Assembly: GCA_023014335.1 (NCBI GenBank)
Contig: JAECYW010000016.1
Location: 1,116,001-1,180,000, forward strand
Origin: Galerina marginata
Taxonomy: Eukaryota; Basidiomycota; Agaricomycetes; Agaricales; Galerinaceae
Direction: 5' to 3'
Length of the DNA: 64,000 nt
Shown one piece after another: positions 38,566 through 48,964 of the stretch. Made by a program: the position numbers and the translations under genes. The notes under the pieces were generated by a model, which was not told the DNA's origin, ran no database searches, and was given only the letters and a program-made list of their open reading frames with translations. Each line of letters starts with the position of its first letter. The first letter of the stretch is position 1.

Positions 38566-40258
38566 CAAGTTCGATGAATAACTACCGTTGCTCCTTTATG
38601 AAACCAGGATTCAAGTACCTGAACGTAGAATAAATATTGTGTATGGAACCTCAAGATAGGATGTGGTTTTAGCTTGCTCACATACTACTACTACTACCCT
38701 GAAACGGACCATGATTACCTAGCACACCGTAGGGCTTTAGCTATCATTCGGACGAGTATGGAGCATGTGTCTACGTATAACAGAGATCCAATTTATGTAG
38801 GAAGCAGACAAAAAATGTAGTAATAGAGTACGTATATGTATATGCATGTAAGAACAAGAAATTTAAAATGGGTCCTAAGCAAAAGCCAACAAGCAAACAA
38901 TGTTTCGAGTTTCTACAGGTGTAAATGTAAATAAAGTATGATAAAGCAGTCTCGTATAAGTATGTTGTACCAAACGTGGATGAACACAGTGTGAAGAGGA
39001 ATGGGAAAGAGGTCGGTGTGAATGGGAATCAGAATGGGAGAGGTGGGGCGGTTAATGCAACAAACGCGAGGGTAATATAAGGTGGCGTATAGATAAATAT
39101 TAGGACCTACGTACTTAAGAGAAACGGCGTGTAATACGATCTGGAGGAAATGGAAATGAAAGGAGAAGGATGGCCGTGAAGGAGAAGGATGGGGGTGTGG
39201 ATGTAGTCGTCCGGATTTGAAGGGCAGTGGGGCGGGCGGTAGGGTAGACGGTCTATCAATGGCAGGAGAGGATAAAGCTGGATTGAATGAATATCATATC
39301 ACATCATATCATAATCATCTACAAGGAGGTGCCGCCAAGAATGGGTCAGGGCTTGAGGTCTCGAAAGGAGCAGCGTTAGGTGGTGGGCAGGCCATCCAAG
39401 ACGATAATGTGGACACTGGCGGCTGTGATGAACGATGAAGCGGCTGCACCAAGCCTTGATTTATAATTCCAATCCAGCAAGAGAGAACCAGGATCCGAAG
39501 ACGCCCAAAATAACTCGAGCAAGGTCGCGTGCACCAGTTGTTCGAGTATTAACGTTCCATAACTCTGGGCATTCTTCATTGATGATTGAATACCTGCCTG
39601 TCCGTTGTGGCGCTGAAGGCTTCAGGATGCAGGATGCGTCCATAAGCAGGTACGACCAGATGGGAATACTTGCGCAGTCGTCGAGGAATCCTGATAAGAG
39701 GGAAGAAGGTGAGTGAAGACGCCATTGACCGTCCTTCTCCTCCACCAGCGATTGTGTTGTGGTAGGTCCATGCCCTGGCGGCAGCACTGCGAGACTGGCC
39801 GCTTAGAGAGAGCACAGGAGTCAAAGCCCCTTCCCTCTCTATCTCCACCCATCCAAACCCTCGCCACCGGCGTCCCGTCGAGCAATGAGTCGATTGTTCA
39901 CCCGGCTCCTCCAAGATAAAAATCCAGCTGGGCAATTGGACGTCATCTTCGTGTCCCCTTCTTCCCATCTTCCTCAACCTCGACCTCCTCTCCGTCCTGC
40001 TGGTCCACGGCGCACGAATCCCCAAGTCGAACGAGCACCACACGCCCATTTTCCCGCCTACGCCATCCACCGACATCCGACACCCCGCACCACCGTCGAC
40101 GATCCCGCAAATCGCCCACCCACCACAACCACTACCAGCCCAACCCCCCCCGAAAGTCATGTTCAGAACGGAACTCCCATATAAAAAATGCACACATTGC
40201 TCTTCCTTGGAAATAAAAGGAGAAGGATGTTTTATAGATCCAGCGGACACGAGGCTAC
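38566..40258. other. 3' regions of two convergent genes
   Basis: This is the region between the stop of copy A (plus strand) and the stop of the low-complexity protein (minus strand). It holds 3' UTRs and AT-rich microsatellite-like DNA near 38800-38860. The long minus-strand frame at 39576-40250 has no conserved motif and is taken as chance. Confidence 0.45.
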
Positions 40259-42562
40259 TTAGGCGCGGGGCGGCGGCGACCTTACCCCCTGCACCCCCTG
40301 CAGTCCCAGCCCGTGCATATGCATATGCATCTGCACAGGCGGCGGCGGCACAGACACAGGCACCTGCCTCTTGAACCGCACCGGCATGTGCAAGCCTAAA
40401 TCTGGACTGGGCGTGGTCGAAGTGTTCGCGTTGGTGTCCGCAAAAGCACTTTTATGTGGCGTAGGCGTAGGCACAGGCGTAGGGGTTGGCGTAGGAGTTG
40501 GGGTGATGGACCTCCGGCTCGGCGACTCCGACGGAACCGACGAGACCGAGGATGAGGTCATACGAGTGGGAGATAGAGTTGGGTCCGACGCGGTGGTCGG
40601 TTTTGAAGTCGCCAGCGGCGAGGGGTTTGGAGAGGAGGCAGGAGAGGAGGAAGGCGGCGGTATTGAGAACGCGCTCTTGGTAGCGTCGATGTTCCTCCCC
40701 GGCGCCGTCCTCGTTTCTGAGAGGGCGGTGTCTTCAGCAGACGACATCGTCGCAGGATCAACGGGAGCAACCACGGGCTTCTCTTCCTCCTGCTTCCCTT
40801 CCTCCTCGACTTTCTCCTCGACCTCCTCCTCCTCCTCCTCTTCATCATCATCATCATCCCCATCCAGCTCGATCTCAACATCATTAACAACGATAAAATT
40901 CCTCTTCTTCGGCTTCTTCTCCTTCCTCTCCTTCCCCTTCCCCTTCTCCTCCATCTTCCCGTTACACCCCTTTCGTGCGCCATCTATATCCAAACCCAAA
41001 CCCCGACCCAAGAATCCCATACCCATATCCCCCTCCTCATCCCGACCCAAAAAACCCGAATCCACACCCGAATCCAAATCCAAACTCAACGGCGACGGCG
41101 GTACGAGCAACGGGCTCCTCACCGCCTCCAGCTTCGCCGACATCGCCAGTTGCGCCTGCGCCTGCGCTAGAGCGAGGTGGGAGCGCAGGGGAGGGAGGTG
41201 TGGGAATACGTGGTGCTGTTGCTGGCTTTGTTGGTGCTGATGGAGCCCGTGCCCATTTTTGTACCCATACCCGTACGTGCGCTCCTGCTCACCCGCACAA
41301 GCGGGCTCGCAGCTCGACGCGCGGGAGGAGTGTGGGCTCGGGCTGTAGTCCGAATCGAGGGAGGTGTACGTCAATGACGGGGTTGGAGGGTCGAAGCATG
41401 ACGACTGGTCTGTATCTGAGGCCGAGGTGTCTGCGTCTGTTTCTGTGTCTGGGTGTTCGTGGTCGTGATCGTCTGCGTCCGATTCAGCCTCGCTGATATT
41501 CGCACCAGACCCCGAATCAGAAAGCACCATCTTCTCCCCACCCGGCGAAGGCACGGGTACAGCAGGCGGCGAAGGCTCCGGTGAATCCAACAGCGGCACG
41601 AACGCAAACGCGGGCTTCTGCCTCTGCAACACCGGACGCGTCGGGACCAAATGCGCAAGATGCGCAGGGGGCGTGTAGGCTGAGGTGCCGGGCGCCTTGG
41701 AGGATGTATACGACGGGTGGGAGACGGGCGGGCGGATGGAGCGCGGGGAGGTCGGGGAGGAGGGGTACGTTGGCGAGGTGGGGGAGGGGAAGGGGGCTGT
41801 TGACGGCGGCGGTTGCGGGGTGCGCCGGTGGAAGTTGAGGGACCAGGGAGAGACGGTGTGCGGTGAACTGGGGGAGGAGGAGGAGGAGGTAGTGCAAGGC
41901 CCAGGTCCGGCGCCGTCGGAGGTGGAGCGGTGGTCGTATTTGTAGTTATACGTCGCCAATGGTGACGGGTGGTACGCTGCCCTCGTCGGGCTAGACGACC
42001 TAGGCGACGGCGCGCCGGAGCTGTTCGGTGAAGACCCGAAGGACGACGGGTCGATGTCGCCGTCGCTGTCTGTTTCGGGGAGGAGCGGGAGGAGGCCGAT
42101 GGGGACGGCGGAGAGGAAGTGGCGCGAGGGGCGGCCGGTGACGGGGTCCCGGGGCTGGTTGGCGCGTGGGAGGGAGCGTTGGATCTCTTTGAGCTCGAGG
42201 AGGTCTCTGGATGGGAGGTTAGTGAGGTCTGCAGAAGGGAGGGGGAAATGGAAGGGGAAGGGGAAGGAGGGCGGGGTAGATAGAGTAGTGCAGGACCAGA
42301 CAACTACATATGGACCACGGTAGACTCACTGGTAGGTCAACTTGCGCGCTGGCTCAGTGGGCGTGCGGTCCCACTCGTCGGCGGTATACACCTCCTCTGA
42401 GCCCTCCGCGCCAAAGGCGACGCATTTGCGGTGTGAGTGGTGTCCCTCCAAGCTCGTCGCGGTGGAGGTGGAGGTAGACGAGTTATTGGGGCTGCTGTAG
42501 AACGAGGTACGCTCTGTGCTGGGCGTGGGCAGCGGAGAGGGGGTCTTGAGACAGCCCTTCAT
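40259..42562 (-). CDS. Low-complexity protein with conserved N-terminus, possible PP1-docking motif
   Basis: Two exons: 42562-42330 and 42206-40259, encoding 726 residues. The first 110 residues are conserved in my memory of mushroom genomes: MKGCLKTPSP, then HRKCVAFGAEGSEEVYTADE, WDRTPTEPARKLTYQDLLEL, and SRHFLSAVPIGLLPLLPE. KCVAF fits the [K/R]-x-[V/I]-x-[F/W] docking motif of protein phosphatase 1, but this is a short motif and could be fortuitous. The rest is disordered: Pro/Ser/Thr-rich runs, a Gln/His-rich patch, a pure Glu/Asp run after a KGKGKERKEKKPKKR basic run, and a Pro-Thr repeat (PTPTPTPTPVPTPTP). No membrane segment or enzyme motif. The single intron splits the conserved LTYQ-DLLEL block in phase 2. 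A cytosolic or nuclear regulatory scaffold is the likeliest type of role; no function is established. Confidence 0.8.
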
Positions 42563-45500
42563 CGTCGCGCTGTTCGCTGGGTGTGCTAGCTGTTCGGCCG
42601 TATAGAGCCGTTAGCTGGTGCTGGGTGATAGTCGAGACGGGGCGGGGTTGGGCCAGTGCTGCCTCTTTTCGGGTCGTGTCGGGTGTTGACCACTGTTGAT
42701 GGATAAGTCTGGGCCTTCGAGGCGGTCCTGTTATGAAGAAACGAGTCAGCACCACCCCAAAGCGAAATTTTTCGTGAAAGGAACGCACCGTTATGGACAG
42801 TCGTACGACCAGCAGCTGGCCAGTGCAAGGTCGTGTTTATGTACAATTGAAGAGTCGCAAGGAAAGAGGGGTCGTGAGGTCACTTGAGCTGGACGACCAA
42901 GCGAATAGCTGTCTCAGCCTAACTTACAGGCAGAGAAGAGAAAGGTAAGGGGTCGCCTTGCTCGGAAAACTTTTCAATCTCGGGCGTATTCCGCAAAGTA
43001 ACGTTACCACTCTCCAGCCAGCTGCCAGGCGCTGTTCCGTCCATTCCGTTCGGCCGGTCGGAGTCCGTTATTTATAGAGCGTCGACCGAAGGCCTCTTGG
43101 ACGTCCACAGTCCTCCAATAATATTCCTCTGAGTCTTATCTCTCCAGTGAGTCTTCCTCGTCGTTAAAAAAATTCTCTCTAGCGCCTTGCCTGAGCCTGC
43201 ACTTCGCCTTGAGCCTCCCAACGTTCCCTCGAAACACCACGCGCCTTTGAATATCATCACGTGTATTTTATTTTTCCCCAAGGTGCCTTGTCGTCCCCCA
43301 CAACACCGGAGCTCCATGTCAACAATCGACGTCGACGTCTTCCAAGCACCCTTGAACACCATCATCGACTCTGATCGCACTTACCAATTAAAGTACAGGA
43401 TCCCAGACCAGCTGAAATAGTTCATACACGCCCCACACCACCGTGACTTTCGTCTATGACATGCATACAAAAACCCTCATAATTAAAATCAAGAAGTCGC
43501 TTCTTTCTATCTCGTCTGGCACCTCACCTGCCGCCACGCCGCCCACGCGTAAAGACGTCAAAAAATGGCTTGGAATAGGACCTGCATCCTGGAAGACGTA
43601 CATGCGTCATAATCGAGGTCACGATGACGCGCGTCCACCCCTCGCCTTCTCTGGTGTCGTGCTTCGTGCTATCAACTGTGGATCCTCTCGAGTTCTTGCG
43701 AAATCTTACTATAGCCTGGCTAGCTACGACATTTCTTTCTAGTACGATGAGCTTGAGGCTTGGGCTTGGGACTCAGTTCGTACCACGCCTGGCCAGGTGG
43801 ACCTGCACATGCCCTCACCTGACGCCGCCGATCCCTGATCATGTCAAGCTGTCCCCTGCCAATGCCGCGGCCCCGGAGTTCTTCAATCCTTCTCTCCGAG
43901 TCCCCAATTTTTTAATCCAGCGTTCTCACCTCTCCCATGACAAGGTCCGGAAAAACCAGCTCGTACTACTAAGTTACTTAACCCAGCCAGGCGTAAGACC
44001 CATTCGCGTCTTTGTCATTCTCAACCCCGTCTGAATCATCCAGCGCTGGAAATCCCCGCACCGTGGTCCGTGACTAGCTCTTTGGGAATTGTTTGAAAAA
44101 AACACTCACACCCTCTCTCTCTCTCTCTCTCGTTGCTCTAGATCCGTTCTGGCCTGCTCTGGAAACGCGTCTGTTTTTATTTAAACTCACAATTAAATTT
44201 ATCACGTCTGCCACTGGCTCCCACTCGTTCCCCACGTTTTCCGCTTTCCCGCGAAAGCTAAAATATTAATAACCCCAACCCAGCCTGCAGCCTGCAGCTG
44301 AGGCTAGACTTCGACCGACCGTTGACGGACGCAACGCTTGTACTTGGAATTGTACTCGGACACTGGCTGGCGAGACGACAATGACACCACTACCTCAATA
44401 CCCACTCTCCCTCTCGAGTCTCGAGTCTTCGAGCCCGTGTTTCTGTTCTCGTCGTCGAAAACCGACGTAAAAAAACGGACATGCCAAGCCTGCACCTAGT
44501 CAATCCCTTCGGTCCATTCTCGTCGTCGAAACCCTGGCGAAAAAAAACTTGCGATCCATACATTCAAGTTGATTCATGGTCAACAGGCCTGCACCGACCT
44601 CACATTTCTCATCTTGTCGTTTTTCCCGCGAAAAGGTAAAATAATCTGAATTCATATCCTCGACTCAGATATTTTTATAACATCAGCACCGGCAGTATTC
44701 GAGTCGTTCTGTATTCTGTATTTTATTCTGGACCCTGCCGACTCGGATTTGGAGTCTAAGAGAAAGAAAAACTTATCAAAGGTTCGGTCCCTCAGGTCTC
44801 GTCTCGAGCTTTAATTTTTTATTTATTCTTGAAGACTGTCTTGCTCGGCGTCGGCGTCTCTAGGTCTTCCCTCTTTCGGTTGGTGGAGGTCTCCGGGTCC
44901 CATCCATTTGTTCTCGGTCCCCGTCTCCGTCATCGATCCTTATGATAATGTTTGTCTTCTACATCCCCGCCCCGTGGTTTGAAATTTTCCTCCGACTCAA
45001 AGTTTTTCATTTCATTTCCCACTTCATTTCAGCTGCATTTCATACCAACTATCTCATATCTTCGCCCCCATCTACGGTCCTCTCAGCTCTTCCTCCAGCC
45101 AAATGGTTTAAAAAAGCGATTTATCCTATCTTATCTCTCCCCGGCCACACCATCTTGGCTGTCATTCATTAATCCATAGATTTCCTACGATAAGCACTAT
45201 TAATCACACCGATACCCATCCCTCCCATACCGACGCCGCTCCTTACGCCACGCCCAACAGCTACTAGTAAAACATCCTATCGATCAACCATCCCGAGCCT
45301 CATCCCTCGACATCCCAAGCCTCGTCGCCTGATTAGGCAACACCCATCCGGAAAACGGAATTTTTTGATGGGATTCACTGTACAGTGACGCGATTCCGAT
45401 TGCCCCGCCCATCCCTGCGGAGAAACTGACTTTGAAGTTCGAATGACAGTTGTTCGACTTTTCCGAGGTCGACGTCGAGGGTGCTTCGTGCTCATATGAT

Positions 45501-46622
45501 TGGTTCACGGTTGGCTTGAAGAGGTATCATCAGTGGCTGATAAATATAGTTTGTTGATTCAGATAGACTGGGGCTCAGGCTAGATTCCCCGCACCCGCAC
45601 TGCCAGCTAGAAACTTCGTCCAATAGAACACCTCCAGAGTGTGAATATGTTTATCGCACTTTCCGCTCTGTCATTCCGATTCCGAACTCGACTGGCACCG
45701 CCCAGTGCCCCAACCTGTAGGTGTAGTCAAGGAATTCATTAATATTTCCGAGGTCAATCCTATCCTTCCAAGCCTTTTCTGCTATCTATTATCTTATCCA
45801 AACTATGGCCGTTGTCTGGCAGCGGGCTTGTGCTGTTCGTATTAGGGAGCGCGCCATGATATGCCGCCACGGGACTCACTCGCCGCTTAAATATCATTTC
45901 ATTTTGATGATGAAAATCTGGTTAGAAGAATACAGTATGCAGCATTAAGCGCATCGCAAAACTCGCTCAATATCAACAGTTGGTTTAAATACTTAATCTC
46001 TCATTAATGTCGGTTTAATTCAGCTTTGGAAGGCACTATGTAGCTATAGTAATCCTAAGAAAACAATTATAACTATGCTTACTTGGTTGTTGATCATGAC
46101 CGACGGCATTTACTAACTCGCGACATGTCGTGCACTGTACTCGAGTACTGTAGTATTAGCGCAACAAATGGTGGGCCCATTTAAGCGATGATTTCCTTAT
46201 TGAAGCGGTGGGGTGATAGCTCCCTTTCCGGAACTCGGAAGGGAATTTTGGGCATACTGCCCAATATTACCCCGACCCTCCCCTCTAGGAAATTTTCAAT
46301 CCGGGATACCTGGAAGGAGAATCACTATACTGCCCTCGTCAGTAGGCCGACTTTCGAAACGAGAATCTTTAGCAAACGCTGAATAACGACAAAGACCGGC
46401 CAATTCCACGAACTTGAAAAATGGAAGTGTGTCGTATGGCTTCCGCCTTACATGGAGAGCACGAAAGAGAAACCGTGGTTGCGAACCAACTTGTGGCTTT
46501 GAAAAATGGAATTAGACAAAATGCGACGGCAAGGGAAATAGAAATCTTTAAGTTATGTAACTGTAATGAGAGAAAAAAGGCAGCAGTTGAGAGATATACA
46601 AAAATTTACAAGTCCGCCGTTC
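42563..46622. other. 4 kb of promoter and pyrimidine-rich intergenic DNA
   Basis: A long 5' region lies upstream of the ATG at 42562. A (CT)n run sits at about 44114-44131, and ATTCTCGTCGTCGAAA occurs twice, near 44446 and 44516. Open frames such as 43443-43742, 45284-45508 (minus) and 46188-46382 (plus) have no recognised motif and no clear splice partners; none is called. Confidence 0.45.
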
Positions 46623-48337
46623 TCATGTGAACCCTGCGAATACCCAGCCAGGAGGGAGTATAACATAGGGATGTTGTCGGAGGTCAGCTGCACTCGGGCG
46701 CTCGTCAGGATTTCTGGGGGATAAAGTCAGAAATATTAGCTAGCTCGGGAAAAGGCGACGTACATCACAAAGCACTTTCTTCTAAAATCATCAGCTTCTT
46801 CCGACAAAACAACACCTTCAGGAATGGGAGGCGCTTGTTTGGACCGGTATAGCTGCCAAAAAAAGAAAAACGGTCGGTCAGTTATTTCGTGGCCTCGAGA
46901 GTAAATATCACCCAATACAGACCTTGAACATGACTGCCACTATATCGTCGCCCACCCAAGGCCGCGTCGCTAGCCACATTTCCAAAACGACACACCCCAT
47001 GCTCCAAATATCCATCTTGTAGCTGTACACTTTCTGCGCACTAATAAATTCTGGGGGCATCCAAAACATAATGTTGCCTTGCATGGTCGTAGTGGCAGTT
47101 CCGTGAAGATCCTCTATGAGTTTTGGGAATCCGTAATTGGAAATCTTACACGTCCCTGACATCTCAACTAGGATGTTGTCGGCCTTCAGGTGCTGTAATT
47201 GGGTTGTTTATATGGTTCAGTAGAACAAGGGCAAGAGATAACGACTTACTCGATGATTAATCCCTTTCGAGTGGAGGTACTCGAGCCCACTCAAAATCTG
47301 ACCCGTGAACAACCTCGTTACATTGTCATCAAATTTGCCGAGCCTGCGTAAACAGTCTCCGACTGATCCTCTGGGAGAATATTCAAGGAAGCTAAAATGT
47401 TGTGTTAGAACACGTGAGGGCGTACGAAGGCCTCACATGCTCAAAATTGAGGATGTTTCTTCCAACCCGAGGTATTTCACAATGTGGGGATGGTCTAGAT
47501 CTTGCAAAGATTTGCTTTTTGTTCTCAGCTCTTGACGGATTCCCTGTTGTCGCGAATCGTCCTTGTCGTTCAGTGTTTGAGGAAGTTCGAACTGCTTTAC
47601 GGCCATCATTTCTCCCGCAGTCATATTCATGGCTAGATAAACACGTCCATAGGTTCCTTTGCCTATTAGATCACCTCGTATCCATTCGAATTTATTGGTT
47701 CCAATGTGGGCCCCATCATCGTTGACTGTGGCGGGTGGTTGTGGGAGTGGCATTGGTGCCAAAGATCCAGCTACTGTCGGGGAGATCTTCTTCGATGTAG
47801 CTTGGATGACAGACGGATCAATGCCGTGTTTAGGGAAGAATGTCTCGAACTGGTCGCAGATTTTTGTAGGGGGAGGGCGGGACCCCAACCGTCTGCTCCA
47901 GCGTCAATGGAGGTGCTCGGAATCCGATGGTAGCTCGCAGGCTTGGGACTATCCTTGGAAGGTACCTTTGGGGGTCGGGCTGATTGGAGCAATATTGTTT
48001 GCTGTGCGAGTGCCAGTAGGATTCTCGGTCTGTGGCGTCGGAGGTCGTTGGGGCGACGAAGTTGCTACCATGGGCTTTTTAATTTTCCAAGTTCCGCCGG
48101 TATCGGAATCATCGTCATCATCGTTTGGATCATAACGAGCTGTAGGAGTGGTGGCCGAGGCAGCCGCGGAAGCTGGTGTGCTGAACGAGATAGTGAATGA
48201 AAAGACACAGGTGTTTCTTGTCCAAGGTCTTCCTGCTTAAATGTCAGTTCGGAGGTGATCTCCTTGGTAGCCATAGGACTTTCAGGCGATGAAGCGTGGT
48301 TAGTCAAATTGAGATTACTGATACTGTCCGATTTCAT
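46623..48337 (-). pseudogene. BCK1: BCK1-like MAPKKK copy with inactivated kinase domain
   Basis: The kinase part splices as: upstream exon ending 47437, then 47391-47250, 47192-46923, 46852-46764 and 46713-46623. It ends NPDERPSAADLRQHPY and LPPGWVFAGF, the BCK1-type C-terminus. Upstream, RPPPTKICDQFETFFPKHGI matches the conserved pre-kinase block. Glycine loop (GKGTYGRVYL) and lysine (MAVKQ) are kept. However, the catalytic HRD is HRH (GINHRHLKADNILV), the DFG is NYG (CKISNYGFPK), and the helix-C glutamate region is altered (RTKSKSLQDLDHPH). The N-terminal part is open in shifted frames: a 1-nt shift at TGGGGTCC (about 47885) and another near 47960 (PTPK/VPSKDSPKP). About 1000 residues of the usual BCK1 N-terminus are missing. 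BCK1 is the MAPKKK of the cell-wall integrity pathway; this copy cannot be an active kinase. Introns are retained, so it is a DNA copy. Confidence 0.8.
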
Positions 48338-48579
48338 TCAATTCGTACAGGGGTGGACGTGTGACCCGACTGTCCGAAATTTTGGTTTCGTACACCTTCT
48401 AAATTAAGGAGGACCCTGGAGTTTTGGCGCTCATTTTGGACCCTATATTGCCTTATTTGGGCTGATTTTTGGCCGAGGGTTTGGGACAAAAGCCTTGGGA
48501 CATGGGACAGGCGTGACATTTAGGACAAATGTGAGGTCCCTGTGACGCGGGACGTCCGAATTGAAGGAAATCGGACAGT

Positions 48580-48808
48580 ACTAGCATTTGTCACGGTTGG
48601 TTCGCTGTCGCACCATTCTTGGCTTTCGGAACCAATTCGGGACATTCTTTTTCTCCAAAAAAATTATATCTGGTCAGGGAAGGTTTGTGAGCGCCAGCTA
48701 ATATATTTAGGTATATCTAAGCAAACCTTCGTTCACGCGGAGAGTGAAGCATGCCTGGATACGCTGGAAGAGCTCTCGAGCTCCAAGTGTCGGCAAAACG
48801 AAGTCATC
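48580..48808 (-). pseudogene. Copy C: remnant of exons 8-9 of the copy A/B family
   Basis: An exon-8-like piece (48808-48727, product starting DDFVLPTLGARELFQRI and ending FTLRVNE) follows an AG acceptor, ends at a GTTTGC donor and is in the same phase as exon 8 of A and B. It is followed by an intron and an exon-9-like start (48669, IIFLEKKN). Nothing of the other exons was found. It lies just downstream of copy B in the same direction, so it is the decayed end of a tandem paralogue. Confidence 0.7.
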
Positions 48809-48964
48809 CTATCTCGTTGCGTAAGAAGAGAGAAGAGAGGAACGATACCCAGGACCCGGGTCGGAAAAAAGTTCGTTGAGTTTGAAGAAAAACATTTAAT
48901 AAAGTATACACAATTTGAACATTGAATTACGTGTTAAGAAGATCAATCATCTAGTTACAATTTT

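Noticed and set aside
39576..40250. Long open frame of 224 codons on the minus strand
   Set aside because: Gly/Arg/Trp-rich chance composition, lies in the 3' region after the stop of the low-complexity protein, with no conserved motif.
40371..41240. 289-codon plus-strand frame with valine/glycine and serine runs
   Set aside because: It is the mirror of the acidic and Pro/Ser runs of the real minus-strand gene; the opposite strand carries the conserved N-terminus and intron.
41371..42303. 310-codon minus-strand frame rich in Arg, Pro and Ser
   Set aside because: Shifted frame of the second exon of the same gene; the conserved LTYQ-DLLELKE block is in the other frame.
48360..48600. GGGACATGGGACAGG-type stretch looking like a mobile element end
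   Set aside because: No inverted mate or target duplication could be found; only suggestive composition.
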